This document shows, piece after piece, positions 42,496 to 51,530 of a stretch of 52,914 bases of DNA. The position numbers were made by a program, and so were the translations under genes. The notes beneath the pieces are model-generated. The model did no database searches and had not been told where the DNA came from. It saw only the letters and a list, made by a program, of their open reading frames with translations. The DNA comes from Bacilli bacterium (GTDB taxonomy: Bacteria > Bacillota_I > Bacilli_A > ML615J-28 > CAG-313): positions 1 to 52,914 of the forward strand of contig JAFTPH010000047.1 in NCBI GenBank assembly GCA_017463365.1, given 5' to 3'. The stretch's first letter is position 1, and each line of letters begins with the position of its first letter.

Positions 42496-44721
42496 ATGAC
42501 AAAATGTTTTAAAATAATAAAAATTATGTTTGTATTATTTGTTGGATTTTTACTTATTGGTTGTGAAGAGGCTAAATTTACGCTTGAATTTAATCTTGAC
42601 GGAGGTTTAGTTGAAGGATTGACTGATTCTAAAATTTCGATCGCTCAGAAAGCCGAAAATAAGGAGGTAAATATCCCAATTCCTGTTAAAAATGGGTACA
42701 ATTTCTTAGGTTGGTATTTAAAAGGAGAATTATTTGAAGAAAAAATAATTACTTTAGATAGGGATATTACTTTGGAAGCTAAATGGGAAATAATTACTTA
42801 TCAAATTGGTTATTTATTGAATGGTGGTAAAATAGATAACAAAATTGAATCATATACTTGTGAAGATGAATTTGAATTGCCGATTCCTGTTAAAACAGGA
42901 TATAAGTTTATGGGATGGAATGGTGAACTTACAAAGATTGAAAAAGGTTCAACTGGTGATTTAATGCTGAAAGCAGTTTGGGAAATTGAAGAATTTGATA
43001 TTGTTTATGAATTAGATGGTGGTACATTAGAAAAACCTATTAATAAATTTACCTATAATGATGAAGTTGAGTTAGCAGAACCTAGCAAAACGGGTTATAT
43101 ATTTAAAGGTTGGTATGATAATCCTGATTTTAGTGGTGATATTGTTAGAAAAATCAATAAAGGTACATTAACTGACATCACTTTATATGCTAAGTGGTTA
43201 AGTGAAGAAGAAAGTTTTGAAATAGATTATGAACCAAATGGTGGAACGCTTTCGGAAGATGCTTCGTTTAATTATGAAATTGGGGTGGAATATTTTCTGC
43301 CAATTCCAGAAAAAGATGATTGTTTATTTATTGGATGGTATGAAACCTCTGATTTAAGTGGTAAAAAGGTTGAAAAAATTACTGTTTCTGATACTGGTAA
43401 TAAAAAATATTATGCGTCATGGGTTGAACTTGAAACGATTTTTAATAGTTTAGTTCCTGAAAAAGTAACTTCAAATATTGAATTATATAAGGTACATCCA
43501 GAAGATTCATCAATGACTATTTCTTGGAAGAGTTTGAATCCAGATTTAATTGATAATGAAGGATATATTATGCCTGGACATAAAACTTTATCTGCAAGTT
43601 TGGAAATGACTGTATCACAAAATGGAGCGACTGGAAAATATGTCGGAAAAATTGAGGTTGGACCAACTAATTTTGAGGATTTGACTATAGGTAATACTTT
43701 AGTTGGATATGTGTATTCAGGAACTTATTCAAGATGGGGATCAAGTAAATTCGAAGATGTTTTCTCTTTAACAGCTATCAATGCTTTAGATGTAGTTAAT
43801 TATGGATTTGCTACTATTAATGCTGCAGGGAATTTAACAATTGAAAATAATGGTTTTGATAGATATTTAAGTGAAGTGTTGAAACTTCGTAAATATGGAG
43901 TTAGAGTATTGCTTTGTATTGGAGAAAATAGTAAAAGATTTAGTGATATGGCATCAACTGATGCAGGTATTAAAAAATTTGTTTCTCAAGTGCTTGAGAT
44001 TGTTGAAAAATACCATTTTGATGGTGTTGACATTGATTGGGAGTTCCCAGGCGTAGATACTGGTCGCGATGTTGCAGTTGACCGACCTAATTTTACGAAA
44101 TTAATTAAGGCTTTAAGAGAAGAATTAGATAAGCACCAAGAAAAAGGTGGTAATCCTTATTTACTTACTGCAGCAATCCCAGGAACATCATGGGGTAGTG
44201 AACGTTATGAAATGAATATTTTAGATGAATATTTAGATTATGTAAATATGATGTCATATGACTTAAATAATGCTTCTATGGCTTGCCATCACAGTAATTT
44301 ATATACTTCAGATAAGGCTAAGGCATATGGATTTAGTATTGATTATGGAGTAAATCGCTTTGTATCTTTAGGATTTGATAAAAATAAAATTGTAGCAGGT
44401 ATGGCTTTCTATGGTAAATATTATAAAGATGCTGGCGGATTAGGATACGAGGCTAAATTCTCTAAAAATATTCATTATTCTGTAATTAGTAAAACATATT
44501 TGACAAATAGTGATTTTGAACAATTATGGGATGATGTAGCTTGTGCTCCTTATTTATATAATAAGAAAACAAAAGAATTTATTTCTTATGATAGTACAAG
44601 ATCAATTGCTGAAAAATGCAAATATTCAAAAGAATCAGGTATTATGGGAGTAATGTTTTGGGATTATTCGGAAGATATTACTGGTGAATTAATAGAGGCT
44701 GCATATAATGAGTTAAAATAG
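42496..44721 (+). CDS. GH18 glycoside hydrolase lipoprotein with InlB-type repeats
   Basis: This 741-residue surface lipoprotein (lipobox LIGC, Cys23) has four Listeria-Bacteroides (InlB B) repeats between about residues 27 and 310. Each has a GG turn, a GY.F.GW core and an AxW end. A spacer follows, then a glycoside hydrolase family 18 domain (about 400-741). The catalytic signature FDGVDIDWEFPG puts the acid at Glu516, with Asp512 and Asp514. GH18 enzymes cleave chitin or N-acetylglucosamine chains, including peptidoglycan or glycoprotein glycans; the InlB-like repeats probably mediate surface display or binding. The start is uncertain: ATG 42496 or the adjacent TTG 42493, which has better spacing from GTGAGG. 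Confidence 0.88.
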   Translation: MTKCFKIIKIMFVLFVGFLLIGCEEAKFTLEFNLDGGLVEGLTDSKISIAQKAENKEVNIPIPVKNGYNFLGWYLKGELFEEKIITLDRDITLEAKWEIITYQIGYLLNGGKIDNKIESYTCEDEFELPIPVKTGYKFMGWNGELTKIEKGSTGDLMLKAVWEIEEFDIVYELDGGTLEKPINKFTYNDEVELAEPSKTGYIFKGWYDNPDFSGDIVRKINKGTLTDITLYAKWLSEEESFEIDYEPNGGTLSEDASFNYEIGVEYFLPIPEKDDCLFIGWYETSDLSGKKVEKITVSDTGNKKYYASWVELETIFNSLVPEKVTSNIELYKVHPEDSSMTISWKSLNPDLIDNEGYIMPGHKTLSASLEMTVSQNGATGKYVGKIEVGPTNFEDLTIGNTLVGYVYSGTYSRWGSSKFEDVFSLTAINALDVVNYGFATINAAGNLTIENNGFDRYLSEVLKLRKYGVRVLLCIGENSKRFSDMASTDAGIKKFVSQVLEIVEKYHFDGVDIDWEFPGVDTGRDVAVDRPNFTKLIKALREELDKHQEKGGNPYLLTAAIPGTSWGSERYEMNILDEYLDYVNMMSYDLNNASMACHHSNLYTSDKAKAYGFSIDYGVNRFVSLGFDKNKIVAGMAFYGKYYKDAGGLGYEAKFSKNIHYSVISKTYLTNSDFEQLWDDVACAPYLYNKKTKEFISYDSTRSIAEKCKYSKESGIMGVMFWDYSEDITGELIEAAYNELK
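42570..43430 (+). repeat. four InlB B-type (Listeria-Bacteroides) coding repeats
   Basis: Four in-frame protein repeats of about 65-72 residues run through this part of the GH18 gene. Their shared marks are NLDGG/LLNGG/ELDGG/EPNGG near the start, GYNFLGW/GYKFMGW/GYIFKGW/CLFIGW in the middle and AKW/AVW/AKW/ASW at the end. DNA identity between them is low by eye, so they are old duplications. Confidence 0.8.
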
Positions 44722-44746
44722 AAGAGATTTATTTCTCTTCTATTTT
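44715..44746 (+). terminator. intrinsic terminator after the GH18 gene
   Basis: A 13-bp stem (44715-44727 with 44734-44746) overlaps the stop codon. It ends in TTTT and is A-rich on the left side. Confidence 0.75.
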
Positions 44747-44752
44747 AATATC

Positions 44753-44781
44753 TTGCTAATTTTTATTTAATTTGATATAAT
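44753..44781 (+). promoter_or_regulatory. sigma-A promoter for glpK
   Basis: TTGCTA (44753-44758) and TATAAT (44776-44781) are spaced by 17 bases, with TGA before the -10. A catabolite-response (cre) box was not recognised. Confidence 0.75.
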
Positions 44782-44816
44782 AATAGGTAGTTATATTATA
44801 TAAAGGAAAATGAAAT

Positions 44817-46316
44817 ATGAAAAAGTATATTCTTTCAATAGATCAAGGGACTACAAGTAGTAGAGCTATTATTTTTGATGAAAATGGTAAGTCTGTAACT
44901 GATAGTCAAATGGAAATAAGTTTAATATGTCCAAATAGTGGTTGGGTTGAACAAAATCCTTTAGAGATTTGGGAAACAGTATATGAAGTGATAAAAGAGG
45001 TAATTACAGAAGGTAAAATCGATTATCATGATATTGTTTGTTTAGGGATAACTAATCAACGAGAAACAACAATTTTGTGGGATAGAAAGACTGGGGTTCC
45101 GATTTATAATGCGATTGTATGGCAATCTCGTCAATCTCAAGAAATATGTGAAAAACTTATAAATGAAGGATATGAAAAAATAATTCAAAGTAAAACAGGA
45201 TTAATTATTAATCCTTACTTTTCAGCAACTAAAATTAAGTGGATTTTAGATAATGTTGAAGGTGCGAGGGATAAAGCTGATAATGGAGATCTTTTATTTG
45301 GAACAGTTGATACTTATTTAGTGTGGAAATTAACTAATGGTAAATATCATGTAACTGATTATACTAATGCTTCAAGGACTATGCTTTATAATATTCATAA
45401 TTTATGTTGGGATGAAGAACTATTGCAATTGCTTGATATTCCTATGAGTATCTTGCCGAAAGTTGTTGATTCTAGTGGTTATATTGGTGAAGCTGATAAA
45501 TTAAAAGATATCAAAAAAGATTTGATTTTGCCAATTACAAGTATTGTAGGAGATCAACAAGCTTCTCTTTTTGGACAAACATGTTTTTCTTTAGGAGATG
45601 TTAAGAATACTTATGGAACTGGATGCTTTATGTTAATGAATACTAAAGATAAAATTGTTGAGAGTAATAATGGTTTGCTTACGACAATTGCCTGGGGTAT
45701 TAAAGGGAAAATAGAATATGCGTTAGAAGGTTCGGTGTTTGTGGCAGGATCTGCGGTTCAATGGCTTAGAGATAATTTAAAAATGATTGAAAAATCTAAT
45801 GAAGTTGAAGATTATAGTGAACGAGTTGTTGGTAGTGATGGAGTTTATGTGGTACCTGCATTTGTTGGACTTGGTACTCCTTATTGGGACAATGATGCTC
45901 GTGGGGCAATTTTTGGTTTAACAAGAGGAACAAAAAAAGAGCATTTTATTAATGCTACAGTTGAATCAATTGCTTATCAGGCTAAAGATGTTATGGATGT
46001 AATGGTTAAAGAATCAGGGGTTAAAATTCACGAATTAACGGTTGATGGTGGAGCTTCTGTAAATAACTATTTGTTACAATTTCAAGCTGATTTATTAAAT
46101 TGTAAAATAAGAAGACCTAGTTGTTTAGAGACTACCGCATTAGGGGCAGCTTATATGGCTGGACTTGAAGCTGGAATTTGGAGTAGTTTAGAAGAACTTA
46201 AAAAATTGGGTGAAACTAATCAAATTTTTATGCGTCGCATGTCAGATAAAGAAGCGAGTGTTAAATATTTAGGATGGAAAAAGGCTGTAGAAGCAACAAG
46301 AATGTTTAAGTTATAA
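44817..46316 (+). CDS. glpK: glycerol kinase
   Basis: GlpK phosphorylates glycerol to glycerol 3-phosphate. The 499-residue length is typical. Motifs: N-terminal phosphate loop DQGTTSSRAIIFD, LGITNQRETT, WQSRQ, FSATKIKWIL, VGDQQASLFGQ, GTGCFML and the FGGY signature region DGGASVNNYLLQFQADLL. No glpF or glpD is adjacent. The product could feed the phospholipid enzymes encoded elsewhere in the window. The ribosome binding site is AAAGGAAAA. Confidence 0.96.
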   Translation: MKKYILSIDQGTTSSRAIIFDENGKSVTDSQMEISLICPNSGWVEQNPLEIWETVYEVIKEVITEGKIDYHDIVCLGITNQRETTILWDRKTGVPIYNAIVWQSRQSQEICEKLINEGYEKIIQSKTGLIINPYFSATKIKWILDNVEGARDKADNGDLLFGTVDTYLVWKLTNGKYHVTDYTNASRTMLYNIHNLCWDEELLQLLDIPMSILPKVVDSSGYIGEADKLKDIKKDLILPITSIVGDQQASLFGQTCFSLGDVKNTYGTGCFMLMNTKDKIVESNNGLLTTIAWGIKGKIEYALEGSVFVAGSAVQWLRDNLKMIEKSNEVEDYSERVVGSDGVYVVPAFVGLGTPYWDNDARGAIFGLTRGTKKEHFINATVESIAYQAKDVMDVMVKESGVKIHELTVDGGASVNNYLLQFQADLLNCKIRRPSCLETTALGAAYMAGLEAGIWSSLEELKKLGETNQIFMRRMSDKEASVKYLGWKKAVEATRMFKL

Positions 46317-46398
46317 ATATTAATTTTTAATATGAAATGCCAAAAAATAAAAGATTTTAAGGCTTTTTTAGAGAGATATAATGATTGGAGAAGATGTT

Positions 46399-47538
46399 AT
46401 GGAATATCGTAGTTTAGATAAATTAAATATTAAAACTTCACTTTTAGGGTTTGGATGTATGAGATTTCCGGTTAATGAAAATGGAAGTATTAATGAGGAA
46501 CTTGCTGAAAAGATGATTGATAAAACAATTGCATCCGGAGTGAACTATATTGATACCGCATATCCTTATCATAATGGAGCATCAGAACCATTTGTTGGTA
46601 AAGTTTTGGCGAAATATCCTCGTGAATCTTACTTTTTAGCTACTAAACTTCCAATGTGGGAGGTTAATAAGGCTGAAGATGTTGAGGAAATATTTGATAA
46701 GCAACTTGTAAGATTAAATAAGGAATATGTTGATTTTTACTTATTACATTCTATGAATAAGGGTGCTTTTGATAAAGTAAAGGAATTTAAAATAGTTGAA
46801 ATTTTAGAAAAATTAAGAAAAGAAGGTAAAATTCGTTATATTGGTTTCTCATTTCATGATTCATACGAAGTATTCGAAGAGTTAGTTAATTATTATAACT
46901 GGGATTTTTGTCAAATACAATTAAATTATGTGGATACACTAGAACAAGCTGGTTTGAAAGGTTATAAGTTGACTGAAGAAAAAGGGATTCCGCTAGTTAT
47001 TATGGAGCCAATTAAAGGTGGAACTCTAGCTACATTACCTGAAGATGTTAGTTCTATTTTTAAAGATACATTACCTGATAAAAGTATTGCATCTTGGGCT
47101 CTTAGATGGGTTGGAAGTTTACCTAATGTTAAAGTGATTCTAAGTGGAATGTCTACATATGATCAAGTTGTTGATAATTTGGATACATTTTCTAATTTTA
47201 AAGCGTTAAATGAAGCTGAGTATGCTTGTGTTGAAAAAGTAGTAGAAGTATTAAATGAAAGAACTAAAAATGGTTGTACTAATTGTAAATATTGTATGCC
47301 TTGTCCAGCGGGAGTTGATATTCCAGGTAACTTCTGGCTTTGGAACAATTATTATAAATACAATAGTTTATCTTATGTTGGCTATAAATATGCATCTATT
47401 CAAAGAAACAATGCTTTAGCGGATGTTTGTGTTAAATGTGGTAAATGTGAAAATATGTGTCCACAAAAAATTGAAATTCGTAAAGATTTAGAACGCGTTG
47501 TGGTGGATGTTATTTCAAAAATGAGAAAGGATAAATAA
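46399..47538 (+). CDS. aldo/keto reductase with C-terminal ferredoxin-type cluster domain
   Basis: This 379-residue protein has an aldo/keto reductase barrel (LGFGCMRFPV, YIDTAYPYHNGASE with the catalytic Tyr, TKLPMW with the Lys, DFYLLHSM with the His). A C-terminal 4Fe-4S region carries CTNCKYCMPCPAGV and CVKCGKCENMCPQKI. This architecture is common in anaerobes. The clusters may allow ferredoxin-coupled oxidoreduction; the substrate is unknown. I use ATG 46399 with GGAGAAG at 46387-46393; the ATG at 46381 precedes that site. The XRE gene follows after two bases. Confidence 0.92.
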   Translation: MEYRSLDKLNIKTSLLGFGCMRFPVNENGSINEELAEKMIDKTIASGVNYIDTAYPYHNGASEPFVGKVLAKYPRESYFLATKLPMWEVNKAEDVEEIFDKQLVRLNKEYVDFYLLHSMNKGAFDKVKEFKIVEILEKLRKEGKIRYIGFSFHDSYEVFEELVNYYNWDFCQIQLNYVDTLEQAGLKGYKLTEEKGIPLVIMEPIKGGTLATLPEDVSSIFKDTLPDKSIASWALRWVGSLPNVKVILSGMSTYDQVVDNLDTFSNFKALNEAEYACVEKVVEVLNERTKNGCTNCKYCMPCPAGVDIPGNFWLWNNYYKYNSLSYVGYKYASIQRNNALADVCVKCGKCENMCPQKIEIRKDLERVVVDVISKMRKDK

Positions 47539-47540
47539 AA

Positions 47541-48206
47541 ATGAGTATATTATCGAAAAATATTAAATTATTAAGAAAAGAATCATTTTTAAGTTTTGAA
47601 GAAATAGTTGAAAAAATTGGAGTAACAGAAGAAGAATTTTTAAAATGGGAAGAAGGGCTTGAAGAACCTAATGATTTGATTCTTGAAAGAGTTTGTCAAG
47701 TTTTAAAAATGCCTTTTGAAGATATTAAAGAAAGAGATTTGACGCTTGAAAGAGAAGAAGCTTTAAGTCAAATGAAGAAAACAGGTACTATTCGAAAAAA
47801 CTATGATTGGTATTTTGGTTCAAAAAGTGAGAAATTATTTCATATTGGGTATATTGCATACTTTATAATAGGACTTGTTGCTGCTTTTTTTGTGGCAAAT
47901 TTGTTACAAAAGAGTTATGGTGATTTAGAGGAATTATTAGAATTTTATCCAGGATATACCATTGAAGAACTAAAAATGGTGTTTTATTTCCAAAGTTTGA
48001 TTTCTTGTTTATCGGTTTATTCATTTGGAGCTAGTGTATTTATTTTGATATGGTACTTTAAACGTCATACTTTTACCTTTAGTTGGTGGTATATCTTATG
48101 GTTTAGCGTATTGTTGACGGTGATGACAATTATTGGCGCAATAGGTTGTATTCCATTCTTTATTTATTCGATTATTAAATTATTTCCTAAAAACAAGAAG
48201 GCGTAG
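47541..48206 (+). CDS. XRE-type HTH protein with three membrane segments
   Basis: This 221-residue protein has an N-terminal XRE helix-turn-helix (about 1-60) and a short linker. Three hydrophobic regions follow (about 101-120, 147-171 and 181-213, the last long enough for a hairpin). It resembles membrane-tethered XRE regulators of unknown signal. The HTH core SFEEIVEKIGVTEEEFLKWEEG is somewhat acidic for DNA binding, so a protein-binding role is possible. It lies two bases after the aldo/keto reductase and three before mntP, implying one operon. Confidence 0.78.
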   Translation: MSILSKNIKLLRKESFLSFEEIVEKIGVTEEEFLKWEEGLEEPNDLILERVCQVLKMPFEDIKERDLTLEREEALSQMKKTGTIRKNYDWYFGSKSEKLFHIGYIAYFIIGLVAAFFVANLLQKSYGDLEELLEFYPGYTIEELKMVFYFQSLISCLSVYSFGASVFILIWYFKRHTFTFSWWYILWFSVLLTVMTIIGAIGCIPFFIYSIIKLFPKNKKA

Positions 48207-48209
48207 GAT

Positions 48210-48770
48210 ATGGGGTTAATTGAAATTATAATGCTTGGAGTTGGTCTTGCGATGGACGCAACTGCAGTTAGTATGAGTGATGGGATGAATAATCGTAAAA
48301 TTGCTTTTCCAAAGGCTTTAATGATAGGATTAACTTTTGGTGTTTTTCAAGGATTGATGCCACTTCTTGGTTATCTATTTGGAACATTATTTTCTGATTT
48401 GATTATGGCAATTGATCACTGGATAGCTTTAATTCTACTTGGCTATTTAGGTGGGAAGATGTTGTATGATGGATTGAAAAAAGACGATGCTGAGGAAGAT
48501 AAAACTGAGTTGACTTTTAAAGGGTTGATGGTTCAAGGGATTGCGACTTCGATTGATGCTTTAGCGATTGGAATTTCACTTGCGACATTAAATGTTGAGA
48601 TTGTTCCATCGGTTTTATCTATTGGGATTATTACAGCGATTTTATCGGTTATTGGAGTTTATGTGGGCAAGAAGTTTGGGGATTTATTAAATAATAAAGC
48701 GGCAATTTTGGGAGGATTAATTCTAATTGCTATTGGCTTGAAAATTTTCATTGAACATATGTTCTTTTAA
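48210..48770 (+). CDS. mntP: manganese efflux pump MntP
   Basis: MntP exports Mn(II). The 186-residue protein has six hydrophobic helices and the two repeated signature motifs GLAMDATAVSMSDGM and GIATSIDALAIGISLA, with the conserved Asp residues in the membrane. Bacterial mntP is often controlled by a Mn riboswitch (yybP-ykoY). None is possible here because the gene starts three bases after the XRE gene, so it depends on the upstream operon promoter. Confidence 0.93.
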   Translation: MGLIEIIMLGVGLAMDATAVSMSDGMNNRKIAFPKALMIGLTFGVFQGLMPLLGYLFGTLFSDLIMAIDHWIALILLGYLGGKMLYDGLKKDDAEEDKTELTFKGLMVQGIATSIDALAIGISLATLNVEIVPSVLSIGIITAILSVIGVYVGKKFGDLLNNKAAILGGLILIAIGLKIFIEHMFF

Positions 48771-48771
48771 A

Positions 48772-48806
48772 AAAGACTACCATTCCTTTGGGAATGGTAG
48801 TTTTGT
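48772..48806. terminator. bidirectional terminator between mntP and the DUF885 gene
   Basis: An 11-bp perfect stem (48776-48786 with 48791-48801, loop TTTG) is flanked by A residues on the left and T residues on the right, so it can serve both converging genes. Confidence 0.85.
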
Positions 48807-50576
48807 TTAGTTTATTTTTTTATTTATATATTCATCAACAATAGTTTCAACAAATCTTAGCGGAACAGGACCACAATCTAAAATTAATTGATGGAATTCT
48901 AATTCACTAAAATTATCGCCTAAAGCAAGTTTTGTGCGATCGTACATATCTTGGATTTTAAAATATGTAAAGAAATAGATTTGGGAGTTTGTTGGCACTT
49001 CGATTAATTGTTCTAAAACGGCTTGAGCATGTTCTAATGAATATCCAGGAAGATATTTAGAAATGAATTCTAAAATATCATTTGCGTCCCAACCTTCGTA
49101 ATGAATTCCCATATCTAATCGACATTGTAGGGAACCGTAAAAGAGGTTATCTAATTTAATATATTCTGCTAAATCTTTATGCTCTTCATCACAGAAAGAA
49201 AAACTATACATTTCTACATATGTAGCCCAACCTTCAGTGTAACCACTTGATTTAATGATTTTTCTTAAAATATTGGCGTTTTGTGTTTTGAAATAAACAT
49301 TTTGATATAAATGACCAGGAATACCTTCGTGGGCTAAAGTATGGAATAAATAGTTGTAATCACCATCAATTGAAGCATTGTTTAAATAAATGTATTCATT
49401 TGAATAGTCATCGATTCGAGAATTTAAATAAGCTGCGGGGCTAAAGTGGTTTTCTATTGATTTATCGATATATTTTATGTTAATAGTTGGATATGATTCA
49501 ATTGTTGGGAAAATTCCTTTTGAAATTTCAATAAAATTATTAATTTGTTCTTCTGGTGTTGTATTCATAAGAGAAGAAGATTCGATTTCATCGAGGATAT
49601 CGGGATTATTTTTAACAAAACTTTGTAATTCATTATATGAGAAATTTAATTTTTTATCGATATATGTGATTGCATCTTCGATGTCTACATCGTATCCGGT
49701 TTCGTCTTTGAATAATTTTGTATAATATTCTTGACCTTCCTTATAATAATAAAGACCGAGATTATTAGTGGCTTTACCATATAATTGTCCAAGATTATTT
49801 TTAATATATTCATATCCTTCCTTTAAAGGTCCGGTTACTTTTTCATAATTCTCTTGTATCAAATCTTCTTTAGTTGTATCATAACCTGTTAAGTCCAGGT
49901 TTTTAATTCTATCTTCGAAGGTTTTAATTAAAAAATGATTGTCTACGTCGTCAATGAATTCTTTGCATTGATTAATTACTTTATCAATAACAAAATCTGG
50001 CATACCGTACCCTTCTTCAGCTTTTTCTATTTCAAAGTTTACATAACTTTCAAATGTTTCTGGCACTAAATCTATTAATCCGAAATAGTTGTACACATCA
50101 TATACATCATCAAATTTGTACTCGCTAAATAATAAAGGAAGTTGAGCTTGATATCCTAAGTATGATCCTAGATAATTGCTGCCTAAATAGGTCATTTCAT
50201 CTGTTTCATTCATAATGTTTTTATATAAGTTATCTAAAACGTTATAAGTCATTTGTTGATCGAAACTTAATTTGTTATAGTCGTATTTATATAGATCTTT
50301 AAAAACTTGTTTAATGATGAAGTTTCCAATTGCTGAATTTGTGGTAGGTACTGGAAGCATTAGTTCGCCTATCTTGGGCAAACCATAGTTTTCAGGATTT
50401 TTAAATAAGAAGTTGTTTGTGAGTTCATCAGCTCCAACGACCATATAAAATATATCGTTAGTATAATCATCAAATGTTGATGGATCTAACTCGGAATTAA
50501 ATAAATCACATGAAGAAAGTGAAATACTAAACACAAAACAAAGTATAGTTATTAATAGTTTCTTTATTTTTTTCAA
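48807..50576 (-). CDS. DUF885-family lipoprotein, putative metallopeptidase
   Basis: This 589-residue protein begins with a lipoprotein signal (lipobox SLSSC, Cys23), so it sits on the outer face of the membrane. The HEGIPGH motif (His416, Glu417, His422) is the zinc-binding signature of the DUF885 family, and a late Glu in GYTEGWATY is the likely third ligand. Members are thought to be carboxypeptidase- or oligopeptidase-like; the substrate is unknown. The start is TTG (50574-50576), nine bases after AGGAGG on the minus strand. An ATG one base after that site opens only a four-codon frame and is not the start. It is a single-gene unit. Confidence 0.85.
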   Translation of the reverse strand: MKKIKKLLITILCFVFSISLSSCDLFNSELDPSTFDDYTNDIFYMVVGADELTNNFLFKNPENYGLPKIGELMLPVPTTNSAIGNFIIKQVFKDLYKYDYNKLSFDQQMTYNVLDNLYKNIMNETDEMTYLGSNYLGSYLGYQAQLPLLFSEYKFDDVYDVYNYFGLIDLVPETFESYVNFEIEKAEEGYGMPDFVIDKVINQCKEFIDDVDNHFLIKTFEDRIKNLDLTGYDTTKEDLIQENYEKVTGPLKEGYEYIKNNLGQLYGKATNNLGLYYYKEGQEYYTKLFKDETGYDVDIEDAITYIDKKLNFSYNELQSFVKNNPDILDEIESSSLMNTTPEEQINNFIEISKGIFPTIESYPTINIKYIDKSIENHFSPAAYLNSRIDDYSNEYIYLNNASIDGDYNYLFHTLAHEGIPGHLYQNVYFKTQNANILRKIIKSSGYTEGWATYVEMYSFSFCDEEHKDLAEYIKLDNLFYGSLQCRLDMGIHYEGWDANDILEFISKYLPGYSLEHAQAVLEQLIEVPTNSQIYFFTYFKIQDMYDRTKLALGDNFSELEFHQLILDCGPVPLRFVETIVDEYINKKIN

Positions 50577-50605
50577 TTTGTCATACCTCCTAATGTTATA
50601 GCTAA

Positions 50606-50634
50606 ATTATACGTTAAAATGAAAAGTTTTTCAA
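50606..50634 (-). promoter_or_regulatory. sigma-A promoter for the DUF885 gene
   Basis: On the minus strand TTGAAA (50629-50634) and TATAAT (50606-50611) are spaced by 17 bases, about 15 bases upstream of the ribosome binding site. Confidence 0.85.
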
Positions 50635-50673
50635 GGAATGATAATATATTTTATGTAGAAAAAATGGGATGAA

Positions 50674-50703
50674 TACAAAAAAAGATGCCTTTTGGCATCT
50701 TTT
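50674..50703 (-). terminator. intrinsic terminator of mscL
   Basis: A 10-bp perfect stem (50680-50689 with 50694-50703, loop TTTT on the plus strand) is followed on the minus strand by a T run. Confidence 0.88.
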
Positions 50704-50708
50704 ATAAA

Positions 50709-51215
50709 CTATTTTGTTTCTTGATTATTCTTGGCTGCTAGTAAATCTCTAATTTCAGTAAGTAATTCTTCAGTTGTTGGCTTAGGTTCGACAGGTTCTT
50801 CAACAACTGGTTCTGATTCAACAACGGGTTCCTCTTTTTTCTTTAATTTTTCTGCTGCTTTTTCGGAAGCTTTTCTAATCCATTGGAAGATTTTTACGAT
50901 TGTGAATAGTAATAAAGCAATCATTAAGAAGTCGATAACTGCTTGGATAAATTCGCCATAATAAATAGCGGAAGAGTATAATTGGTTTCCATATGCGTCA
51001 ACTTGACCTTCTAATGCTTCAGCACCAGGAAGTGGGTAATATAAACTCTTTAAGTCTTTTGTTCCAAATAAATATCCAATAAAAGGTGTTAGAATAGATT
51101 TGTTAAGGGCGGTAACGATAGCGGTGAAGGCTCCCCCAACGATAACCCCAACGGCCATATCTAAAACATTTCCGCGAGTAATGAATTTTTTAAAATCACT
51201 AAAAAAACTTTTCAT
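50709..51215 (-). CDS. mscL: large-conductance mechanosensitive channel MscL
   Basis: MscL opens under membrane tension to release osmolytes. The 168-residue protein starts with the family N-terminal helix and first membrane helix (FKKFITRGNVLDMAVGVIVGGAF). A periplasmic loop rich in Tyr and Gly follows, then the second helix (AVIDFLMIALLLFTIVKIF) and a cytoplasmic helix. It exceeds the usual 130-150 residues by an acidic, Pro- and Glu-rich insert (about 128-150, with repeated EEPV/EPVV) before the final helix LLTEIRDLLA. The minus-strand ribosome binding site is AAGGAGATAT. Confidence 0.95.
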   Translation of the reverse strand: MKSFFSDFKKFITRGNVLDMAVGVIVGGAFTAIVTALNKSILTPFIGYLFGTKDLKSLYYPLPGAEALEGQVDAYGNQLYSSAIYYGEFIQAVIDFLMIALLLFTIVKIFQWIRKASEKAAEKLKKKEEPVVESEPVVEEPVEPKPTTEELLTEIRDLLAAKNNQETK

Positions 51216-51337
51216 ATATAATATCTCCTTTTTTTATAAATTATAACACAATATTTTATATTTGGCTATTTTTTTACATAAAATATTTGGATAGTATATT
51301 TTTTATTACCTTTTTAGTTTACTTTTTTTAGTGGAAA

Positions 51338-51346
51338 TGATATAAT
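51338..51346 (+). promoter_or_regulatory. extended -10 promoter of tRNA-Arg
   Basis: TGA followed by TATAAT (51341-51346), with TTTACT at 51318-51323 as a weak -35 at 17-base spacing. It lies 17 bases before the tRNA. Confidence 0.7.
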
Positions 51347-51362
51347 AGATGATGCTTGAGAT

Positions 51363-51439
51363 GTCTCGATAGCTCAGTTGGATAGAGCAACGGCCTTCTA
51401 AGCCGTGTGTCGGGGGTTCGAATCCCTCTCGGGATGCCA
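51363..51439 (+). tRNA. trnR: tRNA-Arg (anticodon TCT)
   Basis: The 77-base cloverleaf has acceptor GTCTCGA/TCGGGAT, D arm AGCTCAGTTGGATAGAGC, anticodon stem ACGGC/GCCGT with loop CTTCTAA (anticodon TCT), T arm GGTTCGAATCC, and encoded CCA at 51437-51439. It reads AGA, the favoured Arg codon in AT-rich genomes. Confidence 0.96.
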
Positions 51440-51450
51440 TTTGAAGTATT

Positions 51451-51484
51451 CGGGTTTCTATATATTATAGAAACCCGTTTTCCT
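51451..51484 (+). terminator. intrinsic terminator of tRNA-Arg
   Basis: A 12-bp perfect stem (51451-51462 with 51466-51477, loop TAT) is followed by TTTTCCTTT. Confidence 0.88.
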
Positions 51485-51530
51485 TTAATAAATATAGAAA
51501 ATATACATATAATAATATAAGGTGAAAAGT

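Noticed and set aside
48090-48209. Manganese riboswitch (yybP-ykoY) before mntP.
   Set aside because: The gene starts three bases after the XRE gene, leaving no room for a leader, and the upstream coding sequence shows no such fold.
50573-50584. A four-codon frame (ATG ACA AAT TGA) overlapping the TTG start of the DUF885 gene on the minus strand, a possible leader peptide.
   Set aside because: The AGGAGG site ends one base before this ATG, too close for initiation, whereas the spacing suits the TTG.
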